From the NCBI RefSeq assembly GCF_022024035.1, contig NZ_CP091787.1:3008001-3072000 (forward strand): a stretch of DNA of 64,000 bases, in the 5' to 3' direction. The notes beneath the pieces are model-generated. The model was not told the origin of the DNA and made no database searches. It was given only the letters and a program-made list of their open reading frames with translations. The position numbers and the translations under genes are program-made. This document shows, in pieces, positions 34,393 to 43,194 of the stretch. The first letter of the stretch is position 1. Every line of letters begins with the position of its first letter. This DNA comes from Prevotella sp. E13-17 (lineage in GTDB: Bacteria > Bacteroidota > Bacteroidia > Bacteroidales > Bacteroidaceae).

Positions 34393-34864
34393 CTTCGTCT
34401 ACTCTTTCTGGTAAAACCGCCCCTCTTCTAATAACATTATGGTAATCACAGAAAATATAACAAGCGATATGTTTAATCTCAAACAAATAGAGAGTGGGGC
34501 ATTCTTCTTTTTCTCTATACTTAATCTTAAACCGGTATCTTTTCTTCCCTCTTCTCTCCTTTTTATCATATATAATTGTCAACACATCACCTTTAATCAT
34601 CCATCTACCAGGACAAACTTTTCCATAAGGATATATCTTTCTAAATCGATGATTTCTTAAGAATTCTATTTTCGTACATCCTGCATAGCCACACGCAATC
34701 CCTGAATTCTCTATTATAGGACCTTCTCCTATGGAATCCATTTCTTCTTTATTGTAAAATACAGTTCGTCTTTCAGTCCATACTCTATCAACAAGAATGG
34801 AGTCATTGCCATATACACCTAAATAGGCAAATAAGGACATGCAAAATAACAACAGTTTATTCAT
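34376..34864 (-). CDS. Small exported hypothetical protein in the RHS island
   Basis: A 162-residue protein with a signal peptide (MNKLLLFCMSLFAYLGVYG). The mature part is basic and beta-rich and contains CPGRWMIKGDVLTIIYDKKE, a pattern of lipocalin-like small proteins that I cannot assign to a family. The C-terminus is acidic. The next gene (orphan RHS tip) starts inside its last codons (17-bp overlap). It is probably an immunity or accessory gene for the full RHS toxin upstream (inference). Confidence 0.6.
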   Translation of the reverse strand: MNKLLLFCMSLFAYLGVYGNDSILVDRVWTERRTVFYNKEEMDSIGEGPIIENSGIACGYAGCTKIEFLRNHRFRKIYPYGKVCPGRWMIKGDVLTIIYDKKERRGKKRYRFKIKYREKEECPTLYLFEIKHIACYIFCDYHNVIRRGAVLPERVDEDENKE

Positions 34865-34896
34865 AATGCTTTTATTGTGGCTTCTCTTTTAATTCA

Positions 34897-35568
34897 CTAA
34901 CGTCGTTTAATATAATCGATTAAGTGGGCATATAAAACTTTTCCTTGTTCGTCGTATGTTATCAGGAAACATGGAATAGTCCGCTGGCGCCGTGAGCTCT
35001 TAATGAATAATACAGACTGAGTTCGTGGCTGTCCGTTTTGAATTTCTAGGCATTCCTGTCCATCAACATAAAGATTATTATCCCTCACATAACCTTTTGC
35101 CACATAACATTTAAGATGGGGAAAGGGATTCTTTTCTTCCAAAAAGAGCTCTTCCTGTTTGGAGAACTTTACCTTTACGACATCATCGCACTCGTTAATG
35201 ATATAGTTTGATGCATTCAATTCGTAACATTTCATCATGTTGTCTTCTTTGCACTCACTTAGCATCAAAGACTTATCTTTATTAGCAACCTTGACAAAAC
35301 GACTATCTGTTTCACTAGAACCAAATCCCACACTGATTGTACTATCAGATAGTTCTTGCCAGTCGAAAGTCACCTGATGTCCGTCACAGTATCTCACGAT
35401 ACCTTTTCCATCATAAAAGAAAGATACCGTTGGTGGTACATTAGCGACCTCTCTACTAACAATTTTATAATCTCCATCTTTTTCAATATAATAGGACGAG
35501 ACTTCTCCCACTTGCCAGCATCCCAATAAACTGGTCATATATATTATCGTCAATAAACTATTGCACAT
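34897..35568 (-). CDS. Putative lipoprotein directly after the RHS toxin gene (candidate immunity protein)
   Basis: A 223-residue protein whose N-terminus MCNSLLTIIYMTSLLGCWQV includes a lipobox (LLGC), so it may be an exported lipoprotein. No family is recognised. Its start overlaps the end of the full-length RHS gene by 11 bp, the standard place for the cognate immunity gene. Surface or periplasmic location would match a toxin tip with a peptidase-like HExxGH motif (inference). Confidence 0.62.
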   Translation of the reverse strand: MCNSLLTIIYMTSLLGCWQVGEVSSYYIEKDGDYKIVSREVANVPPTVSFFYDGKGIVRYCDGHQVTFDWQELSDSTISVGFGSSETDSRFVKVANKDKSLMLSECKEDNMMKCYELNASNYIINECDDVVKVKFSKQEELFLEEKNPFPHLKCYVAKGYVRDNNLYVDGQECLEIQNGQPRTQSVLFIKSSRRQRTIPCFLITYDEQGKVLYAHLIDYIKRR

Positions 35569-38500
35569 GATTTGGGTCCTTCTTTCTTTCTTTTTCGTTA
35601 GTTTCTCTTCTTATTGCATTCTCTACTTCTACGGCATTAACAACATCTTCATTCTCCGCTTTATTTAATCTTGGTTCTGCATGTCCTGCTATTTCGTGAG
35701 CCAAAATATATTCAGGACCATCTGATATTGGTTCTCCGTCTTTGTCTACTAGATTATTATATGATTCTCCAGATATAACTACAGAAATATCACCATTTGC
35801 GTATTCCTTTGTAGCCCCTTCCCCTTTCCGAGAAATATTCTTCCTTTGACCTTTCTCATCTAAATAATAATCATCTATAAAAATATAAATCGTATTTTTA
35901 TTATTTTTAATAGCCCTTCCCAACGATTTTGTATATGTAGATGAAAATCCTTTTGTACTTGAAGGTTTTGATAGATATAAATATCCCTTTTTATCAACAG
36001 AAAAGTTTCCTTGAGCTATTTTATTAATATAACCTAGTACTTGTTTTTGATTACTTTTACGTATTTTTATTTTCCTTCCATCCGGATCCACATAATTCAC
36101 CGGATTATTCGCACAATAAGCATAGGGACTGATGCTGAAGTACTTCTCACAGAGTGGGTCCATGGTCGTGAAACGGCCAAGAAGAGGGTCGTACCAGCGG
36201 GCGCCATAATCCAACAGGTTCAGCCCATGCATGCGATCCAGCTCCTTCCCATTGTACTTATAGCGGCGATTATTAGGAGCCGATTCCTGGACGTAAGTCG
36301 CACCGAAAGGATAGTATTCATCAAGATGTTCTGTCTTGCCATTCTCATCTACAACGGCACGAACACTGCCCAGATGGTCGTGCTGGTAGAAATGATAATG
36401 GGGAAGACCCAATGAGTCCAACGTCATATAGCCACCATCAAACAACACCTGCTCAAGCCGCTGGTTGGAATAGATGAAGTTGCCGCAATACACAATGGAG
36501 TCATGAGTGCCCATCTCGGGTGACGGGGTAGATGGAAAGATTTCCACACGCCTCTTTGCATTCACGCGTCCGCCGTGAATTGGCGGGCGAGCTATCACCG
36601 TGTCATCAGGAACCGGATTAACCACCTCGCGAGGGAATGGAGTAAAGTATATGGCCTTCATCTTTTCACCATCGCTGTTATATACGTACTTGCTGTATTG
36701 TTTATCTCTAAACAACACTTTCTGGGGCAAATTTAATGAATTATACGTTATCGACAAAATATTCTTGTTTAAATCTTTTGTCATATTACCGTTTTCGTCA
36801 TATTCGTACTCTATCGGGCTATCATTACTATCCATAAAATGCACAGAACCTTTGTATGACGATACATCAATAGAGTCAGCTACACTACGGAGTTGGTTGC
36901 CATCATAAGTAAAGTAAAGTTCATCAACCGGAGCATAACAAGGTTCAAGAAAACTGTTCTTTTTCTTTTTTACGAATAAACCTTTTCTATTCAACATATT
37001 TATGTTGCCATTCTTGTCATAGGAAACTGAAACAGAATAATTGCGTGATTTGTCCGCTTTTGTATTTTCTCCATAGCTTGCTCCTACCATTCTGTTTAGA
37101 CCATCATAGGTATAGTCATAATAACTTGAGCCACATTGCATCCTACTAATATTGCCATTATAACAATGGGGACCCTCACCTTCCGTATAATACAATTTCA
37201 TATCAAAGGCATTACCACTAATATCTGTCAAGGCACCACGGATGTTATAAGCATAGTTGATTACCAAAGCATTCTGGCCATGAGTCAATTGGGATACATT
37301 TCCCAATTCATCATACTGATATGAAGAGATAACTATAGGCTCATTATTGTTATAGGTCAACGACACCTGCTTCAGCCTGTCACCTATTGGGTAATACTCA
37401 TAATTATATTGCAGTCGATTAGCTATTCCATTTCTTGTTACTCTTTGAATAACACGCAGTGGTTTATCCGTAAATGTATATTTGGTCTTCGTTTCCTCAA
37501 TAGCTCCATTGAGCAGCATGCGACGACGCTCTATGACACGCCCTCTGTCATCATAGTAAATAGCAGAAAAAAGCATATCGTTTTCAGACGTCATAGTAGC
37601 ATGGCCTGTCAAAAGGCCTCTGGCCTTGGCATAATCCAGCCGCTTTAGATCCGAAATGAAATTCCCATGCGGAAAGCCGTCATGTTCTCCAAGAAAGGTA
37701 TAGTCGTCATAATAGTCAACCTTCTCAATGGTAATCGTTCCCATGTCGTTTCTCATTGGAATAGTATAGCCTATTTCCTCCACGGAGTTACCAATTAGTC
37801 GCGTATTCGTGTTATAAACGCCCGACTGGGGTATCTGTGTACAAAGCCCTTGAACAACCATACGCCCGAAATAGTCATAGAGATAAAACCTATACCGTCC
37901 AAGTCCCTTTAGTACACCGTCCTGCATATAGGCCACACGGTCACAACGATCGTACCAATATTGTATCATATCACAGCCTGGCAACTTTTTCTTAATGCAA
38001 CGATCCTTGGCATCATACTCATACAGATAGCAGTAAGCATCAAAGTCATTGGTTTCCTGATACATGGGGGGCAACACACGTCTGAGACAGCGTTTTCTAT
38101 CATATACATAATAGGTATCATTGGTTCCATCCCGACGTTCCAGAACTACATTGCCATAGAGATCCTTGAATATCTGAACTCGTTTTCCATCCTCATCCTC
38201 ACTCGTCTCAACAGTAAGGCTGCCACTTTCATAATGGCCATTCTTAGCCAACCACGGAGAAGAGGACAGTAACGTATAGCGGATAACATCGGAAGCAGAA
38301 TTGGTGGAATACGACTTCTTTGCGTAGTGATTTGTTGTCCACATGTCGGTACCAGCCCTCGTAATGGCTGTGACACGTCCTAACGGGTCATACTCTGTTT
38401 GGGAATAGCCGTAACCATCATTATAAGTATTATATGAAGCATTAGTAAAATCTGGGAGATAATTCATTCCCTGTCCTCCAACACTCGGCAGCCAGAGTTT

Positions 38501-38755
38501 ATTTTCACGACCTAGAACATCGTATTCTTGAAGTTCATAAACATAATTTCCTGTTGTTCCCAAGCCATTAGATGCTTTTTGGGAAGGACGCCCCAAACCG
38601 TCATAGAACTGGACTCCTGTCACTTGCCTTGAATCAGCAGAATCCAAGGAAATGATTGTCTTCACGAAGTTGTTATCATACACCTGCCCCATAATGATCT
38701 TCGAAATCATTAAGAAGGCCATAACTGTTACTATTCTATGTTTCATTGCTTTCAT
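35558..38755 (-). CDS. Full-length RHS repeat protein with variable C-terminal toxin tip
   Basis: A 1065-residue exported protein. It has a signal peptide (about 4-23), a DUF6443-type N-terminus (VTGVQFYDGLGRPSQKASNG), YD/RHS repeats (about 90-700), an RHS core (about 745-900; YKYNGKELDRMHGLNLLDYG) ending NPVNYVDPDGR, and a unique tip (about 905-1065) with ILAHEIAGHAEPRLNKAENE, another HExxGH-like motif. It is translationally coupled (4-bp overlap) to the larger gene upstream. The shell appears to be divided between the two proteins, as in TcB/TcC. A contact-dependent or secreted antibacterial toxin is the family expectation. Confidence 0.82.
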   Translation of the reverse strand: MKAMKHRIVTVMAFLMISKIIMGQVYDNNFVKTIISLDSADSRQVTGVQFYDGLGRPSQKASNGLGTTGNYVYELQEYDVLGRENKLWLPSVGGQGMNYLPDFTNASYNTYNDGYGYSQTEYDPLGRVTAITRAGTDMWTTNHYAKKSYSTNSASDVIRYTLLSSSPWLAKNGHYESGSLTVETSEDEDGKRVQIFKDLYGNVVLERRDGTNDTYYVYDRKRCLRRVLPPMYQETNDFDAYCYLYEYDAKDRCIKKKLPGCDMIQYWYDRCDRVAYMQDGVLKGLGRYRFYLYDYFGRMVVQGLCTQIPQSGVYNTNTRLIGNSVEEIGYTIPMRNDMGTITIEKVDYYDDYTFLGEHDGFPHGNFISDLKRLDYAKARGLLTGHATMTSENDMLFSAIYYDDRGRVIERRRMLLNGAIEETKTKYTFTDKPLRVIQRVTRNGIANRLQYNYEYYPIGDRLKQVSLTYNNNEPIVISSYQYDELGNVSQLTHGQNALVINYAYNIRGALTDISGNAFDMKLYYTEGEGPHCYNGNISRMQCGSSYYDYTYDGLNRMVGASYGENTKADKSRNYSVSVSYDKNGNINMLNRKGLFVKKKKNSFLEPCYAPVDELYFTYDGNQLRSVADSIDVSSYKGSVHFMDSNDSPIEYEYDENGNMTKDLNKNILSITYNSLNLPQKVLFRDKQYSKYVYNSDGEKMKAIYFTPFPREVVNPVPDDTVIARPPIHGGRVNAKRRVEIFPSTPSPEMGTHDSIVYCGNFIYSNQRLEQVLFDGGYMTLDSLGLPHYHFYQHDHLGSVRAVVDENGKTEHLDEYYPFGATYVQESAPNNRRYKYNGKELDRMHGLNLLDYGARWYDPLLGRFTTMDPLCEKYFSISPYAYCANNPVNYVDPDGRKIKIRKSNQKQVLGYINKIAQGNFSVDKKGYLYLSKPSSTKGFSSTYTKSLGRAIKNNKNTIYIFIDDYYLDEKGQRKNISRKGEGATKEYANGDISVVISGESYNNLVDKDGEPISDGPEYILAHEIAGHAEPRLNKAENEDVVNAVEVENAIRRETNEKERKKDPNHVQ
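36081..36520. repeat. Duplicated RHS core DNA, copy 2 (partner 33911-34350)
   Basis: The core-encoding part of the full RHS gene, about 95% identical to the orphan cassette over 440 bp with no gap. Divergence begins abruptly where the tip-coding sequence starts. Confidence 0.85.
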
Positions 38756-41700
38756 TTCCTATAGTTATACTCAAAACGTTTCAACTGAAGGCCATTACCG
38801 TCCTTTATGCCTATCAGGCGACCCAATCTGTCGTAGTCATATAATAATGTAAAGCCATTAGGGTCGGTCTCTGAGGTCATGAGGCCAGAACTGCTATAGG
38901 TATAGGAAGTAACGTGCTGATTGGTTGTGGTCCGATAGTTCTTGAAGTATTGCAGCAGATAGTCCTTGTCAAACTGTCTTTGGTCATCCACAGAGGGGTT
39001 TTTCGAAGGATTGCCCACTGCCTTGGCTAGCAGCCAACTGTCATTGGCAATCCAAGACAATGTCACGACTGGTTTCCCCGTCTCCTGATACTGCTGTAAC
39101 ATACCAGTAGGTGTATATGCGAGATACGAGACTATTGTATCTGGATTGAACACGTCTTTGTATTCCAATTCATATTTAGGCAGAATCTGTTTTTCTTTAC
39201 CGTTAAATCTGTCAAATACAGTTTGTCGTTTATACATAATACCGCCATTCCTAAATATTCTTATTCCTATCGGTGCTAGAAAAAACTGTTTACTAGATAG
39301 CTCCTTAGTCAATGAATCGGTACTATTATATGCATACAGATAATCTATATAATGTGTATCGTTTTTACGTTTCACTTCTTCACCAATCGTCCGCCTGATA
39401 TCCACTTTGGAGGTCTTTACACCATGCTGCACATTAAGAGTCCAATCACTTCGACTGTACTCATGCGTTTCTACCAGAGGCGAGTCTCCATCGTATGTCG
39501 TTGTAATCTCCCTTATAACATCATATTTCGGGTAGAACAGTTTATAGATGCCACCATAATAGAAGTTAAATGCGGTAGAATTACCAAAAGTCTGCCAACC
39601 AATATTTGACGTAAGCACATATCTATTCTCTATTTTGTCCGAACGATATTTATAATCGGTCTTCTTGCATAATTTGTTTGATCCATCATATATTTCCTCA
39701 GAAAGCAGATGACCTCTGTAAAAACCTCGTTCGCTATACTCGTCATAAATGCTTGCAGTATTGTGAGGCGATACAGGGTCCGGAAGCAAGTCGTGTGCTG
39801 CCGAGATATTTGAGTATCTGTACACATGCTTTGTGCCATCCCCAAATGTTTCCGTTACACAACTATAGCCAAGACTGGGACCGAAGGAATTAGATAGCGG
39901 TACAATGGAAGTCGTACGGAATTCGGTTAGTGTAGTACTGGGATTGTCACTTGCCGATTGTCTCAACACCATATTTGGCCAATAGTATTTTGGTTTGGCA
40001 AACAACTCGCCACTTGATTTTCCCGTAGAGGGATCATTATAGCTGAAAGTTCGCTGCTGTAATATATGTACATCTGTCGAATCCTCATATTCCGTAATCC
40101 TTTTAATTCTCAATCCACCTGCCATCTCTGGTGTGGACAGGGTAACAGTCTCCTGCCGATTGTCTGACATGTACTTCATGTAATCGTTCTGTTCATACTC
40201 AAGCTTAGTATGCCCCCCTGTCGGGTAGATGATGTCTGTCATGCTTCCGTATCTTGTATATATTGCAGACGGAGTACGCTGATTATAGAAATTCTCGAAT
40301 TCTTCATCATTGGTTGGAAGTTTATATGCCACTCCACGATAATACCCCCAGTGATCTACCGCTTTAGTAAGAAAGTCTGCTGGTAGTTTGTCGTAATTAT
40401 CATACAAGAATCTGTATTCGCCATAAAGCGCATTTGCGCTATCATAAAAATACCTGTCATCCATAATCTTAATGCCATTCAGATGCATACGACTATTGAA
40501 ATCATAGTCAAAACGATAGACGAGATGGCCTCCTGTATCGCCGGAACCAAGCGAGATGCTCACGGCATCCAATTGCTTTAGGCGTGTCCTCAGTAATGGG
40601 TTATTATAGTTTTCTACCTCATAACCACGATACTGATACATCTTTATACCACCATCTTCAGTCTGCAAATAATAGAAAGGCAGGTTTAAATTATTTATGT
40701 TATTATATTCTTGTTGCCACTTAGTCATATAACTATGAAGGACACTATATACAGGAATATATAAAGAGTCCATATAATCATCTGATAAAAAGGAAGAAAC
40801 AAAGCGCACAGTTCTTCCATCCATTGCTTTTATGGACTTTAAATATATGGGAGATATGAGATCGCCACTACTTTCAAACTGGGAGTAAAATGAAGACTGG
40901 GAGTCGTTTATTGAGCCAAATAGCCAAGGTGCTCCGAGCTTTGCATTTGAAGAATAGGTAAAACATCTAGCTGAGTAAAAGAACTGTGCTATAAACTTTC
41001 CTCTTTCATAGCTGAAGGAGAACAGTTCATTTCCCATACGGTCTACTATCTTCTTGAGATACCAACTATTAGCTGTCCAGGGGATGAAATCCTCCTTGGA
41101 ACTCATATGAAAGAAAGGGACATTATATTCTATATAGGAACTATCACCACCAAAATGGTATTCGGTTCCATTTTCATCCCGCAATACAAATCCTTTTATC
41201 GTTTCTGGTTGATACGTTTGCAAGTTGCTACTAGGATATTTATCTATAAACGGTCGTGCATAATTGTCCTGATCTTCCACATCAAATATCACCTCAATAT
41301 TCCGGTCGCAGGAAACATTCCACTGTCCATCACTGCCGAGAAAGAAACGGCCTGATATGCCAAGGAAATTAAAATAGAAAATATCTGGAGCGAAATCTGA
41401 ATACCCCCGAAAAATAGAGTCTCTTAGATTCCTATGATACTCATCTTTCCCTTCTTTTTCCAATATGTCCTTGAGGCGACCGTATGTATGAAAATAGTTT
41501 GATACAGGATAAGCTAGACTACCCTTCGGATAAACATACTCGTCATAACGTCCCTGGACTTGCCGAGTTATCACCCCCGTAGCATTCAGTGTCCAATTAT
41601 AGCCCGTCCATCCAGGCAAACTATTAAGCAACACGCCCGAAGGCTCGTATTGCATGGTGATAGGCAGAGTCACATCCCTTACTTTCAGCTCATACAATGG

Positions 41701-41862
41701 TATTGATATGTTGGGCCTACCTGTATAATAAGAAACTGGAACTGTTCCAAATCGGCCAAGATCAGAAGCATTAGGAGAGGGAATATCTCCTGGAATACGG
41801 TTTTGTCCCCACAAGTGAGACATAACAAATACAATTGACAGCAATAAATATATACGTTTCAT
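38752..41862 (-). CDS. RHS-shell N-terminal half protein (SpvB/TcB-like repeat protein)
   Basis: A 1036-residue exported protein (signal peptide about 1-19, ending HLWGQ). The N-terminal part (about 25-110) has GTVPVSYYTGRPNISIPLYE and the LPGWTGYNWTLNATGVITRQ segment typical of the first protein in Bacteroidetes two-gene RHS systems. YD-type repeats follow and it ends in LYDYDRLGRLIGIKDGNG. It has no core or toxin tip. Overlaps of 4 bp with both neighbours indicate strict co-expression, which fits a two-part shell. Confidence 0.75.
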   Translation of the reverse strand: MKRIYLLLSIVFVMSHLWGQNRIPGDIPSPNASDLGRFGTVPVSYYTGRPNISIPLYELKVRDVTLPITMQYEPSGVLLNSLPGWTGYNWTLNATGVITRQVQGRYDEYVYPKGSLAYPVSNYFHTYGRLKDILEKEGKDEYHRNLRDSIFRGYSDFAPDIFYFNFLGISGRFFLGSDGQWNVSCDRNIEVIFDVEDQDNYARPFIDKYPSSNLQTYQPETIKGFVLRDENGTEYHFGGDSSYIEYNVPFFHMSSKEDFIPWTANSWYLKKIVDRMGNELFSFSYERGKFIAQFFYSARCFTYSSNAKLGAPWLFGSINDSQSSFYSQFESSGDLISPIYLKSIKAMDGRTVRFVSSFLSDDYMDSLYIPVYSVLHSYMTKWQQEYNNINNLNLPFYYLQTEDGGIKMYQYRGYEVENYNNPLLRTRLKQLDAVSISLGSGDTGGHLVYRFDYDFNSRMHLNGIKIMDDRYFYDSANALYGEYRFLYDNYDKLPADFLTKAVDHWGYYRGVAYKLPTNDEEFENFYNQRTPSAIYTRYGSMTDIIYPTGGHTKLEYEQNDYMKYMSDNRQETVTLSTPEMAGGLRIKRITEYEDSTDVHILQQRTFSYNDPSTGKSSGELFAKPKYYWPNMVLRQSASDNPSTTLTEFRTTSIVPLSNSFGPSLGYSCVTETFGDGTKHVYRYSNISAAHDLLPDPVSPHNTASIYDEYSERGFYRGHLLSEEIYDGSNKLCKKTDYKYRSDKIENRYVLTSNIGWQTFGNSTAFNFYYGGIYKLFYPKYDVIREITTTYDGDSPLVETHEYSRSDWTLNVQHGVKTSKVDIRRTIGEEVKRKNDTHYIDYLYAYNSTDSLTKELSSKQFFLAPIGIRIFRNGGIMYKRQTVFDRFNGKEKQILPKYELEYKDVFNPDTIVSYLAYTPTGMLQQYQETGKPVVTLSWIANDSWLLAKAVGNPSKNPSVDDQRQFDKDYLLQYFKNYRTTTNQHVTSYTYSSSGLMTSETDPNGFTLLYDYDRLGRLIGIKDGNGLQLKRFEYNYRK

Positions 41863-42872
41863 TTTATGTTTATCTTTTGGCTATAGATTCTTCCGTTTAG
41901 GTTTATATAGAGAATGTATTGTCCTTTTCGAAGGGAAGAACAATCAATTAACACCTCTTGGGTTCCTGCATATAGGGTATAAGATTCGCTTTTATGCATA
42001 ACTCCCATTAGGTCTGCTATTATGAAATGGGCATTGGCGGATTGGCCAAGTTCGAAACCAATAATTAAATAACCATTATTATTGGTCACTGTATAGTTGG
42101 GGTATGAATTGTCTGAATCACGAGGATTTTCTTCTTCTTTTTCATCTTCATCATTTGATGCCTTCTCATAGTTCCTGTATGCAACTTGACTAAAGGCATA
42201 AGGGCTGGCATCAGCATAATACGTCGTAGAATGAATCTCATATACTGGATTTTGCTCACCTTCTACATACCATCTGTAACTTTCGGATATCTCCTGTTGT
42301 CCGCTATCCTCATCATTTGCACATGAATCCACATTCTGACGTATAGCTGTTGTGGTTATGGTGTATATTCGGAGGACATTCTCCAAGGTGTCTCCTTTAG
42401 CCAGAATCAGCTTCCCATAACCATCAACTTCCATGGAAACTGTTCCAAAGCGCTTCATATAGTGCCGTCCGCAGTATTGTCCTTCACCATAAAAGTTTGA
42501 AACATACTTCTCGCCATATTCAGAAGGGACTTTTGAAACAAATTTAGGGGTCATATAGTCTATATGGTATAGCGGAGTCTCTTCCCGCAACAAGAACAAA
42601 GAATCCTCACTCTGGTGGAATGTACTCACCTTTCCCTTTTCCATACGCACAAAGGAGGTGTCTGTCTCTAAGAAGTCACGACAGCTGTATACATGGCGTG
42701 TCTTAACATGACTGAAATCCCAAAGTCGGGATGGACCTTTACTACCAGCATCGCAATAAGTCACTTCATCCTTGTTAATATCTGGATTTTCCATTAATAA
42801 ATCTACCTGTCCAAAAGAATCCAGGGAAACCAGACAACAAGTAAAAAACAAAAGAAAAATATTCTTTACCAT
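41859..42872 (-). CDS. Exported protein with T9SS-like C-terminal domain, first gene of the RHS operon
   Basis: A 337-residue protein with a signal peptide (about 1-22, ending SFGQ), a beta-rich body of unknown family, an acidic linker (about 230-245, DEDEKEEE) and a C-terminal domain of about 75 residues (GYLIIGFELGQSANAHFIIAD, split; ending LRKGQYILYINLNGRIYSQKINIK, split), which looks like a type A T9SS sorting domain. It is first in the operon, 25 bp after a -7 box. A role in secretion or surface display of the RHS complex is inferred. Confidence 0.7.
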   Translation of the reverse strand: MVKNIFLLFFTCCLVSLDSFGQVDLLMENPDINKDEVTYCDAGSKGPSRLWDFSHVKTRHVYSCRDFLETDTSFVRMEKGKVSTFHQSEDSLFLLREETPLYHIDYMTPKFVSKVPSEYGEKYVSNFYGEGQYCGRHYMKRFGTVSMEVDGYGKLILAKGDTLENVLRIYTITTTAIRQNVDSCANDEDSGQQEISESYRWYVEGEQNPVYEIHSTTYYADASPYAFSQVAYRNYEKASNDEDEKEEENPRDSDNSYPNYTVTNNNGYLIIGFELGQSANAHFIIADLMGVMHKSESYTLYAGTQEVLIDCSSLRKGQYILYINLNGRIYSQKINIK

Positions 42873-42896
42873 TGAAAATTATATTTGTTAGCGCTG

Positions 42897-42904
42897 CAAA
42901 TATA
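42897..42904 (-). promoter_or_regulatory. -7 box of the RHS operon
   Basis: TATATTTG on the minus strand, 25 bp before the ATG at 42872. Confidence 0.55.
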
Positions 42905-42945
42905 GAAAAAACATTAGATTATTCTATCATAAAAACACAATTATT

Positions 42946-43039
42946 AATAAGTCAAAATAAGTCAAAAGCCCCCAAAAAGATATCCTAAAATTCTATATTT
43001 CAAAGCGTTATAAAAATAATAAGTCAAAATAAGTCAAAA
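42946..43039. repeat. Two copies of a double AATAAGTCAAA repeat
   Basis: AATAAGTCAAA is repeated twice in tandem at 42946-42967 and again at 43018-43039, 72 bp apart. It lies upstream of the RHS promoter (40-140 bp away), so it could be a regulator-binding region. Confidence 0.75.
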
Positions 43040-43116
43040 TGATTATTGATTAATAATTCGACACAAAATAACATGTTTTGCACCACTTTCCTCAAAAATG
43101 TATAAGAGACCCCCAA

Positions 43117-43132
43117 CCCTCCCGAGGGAGGG
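43117..43132. repeat. CCCTCCC-GA-GGGAGGG palindrome (dispersed repeat copy B)
   Basis: A perfect 7-bp inverted repeat, the same as at 30813-30828 apart from the centre. It is flanked by CCCCCAA and GGTATGGTGCTT. Confidence 0.7.
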
Positions 43133-43194
43133 GGTATGGTGCTTACTGGGCACTTTTATCTCACTGTTATGATAAACATCCTTAATGAGAAAGA

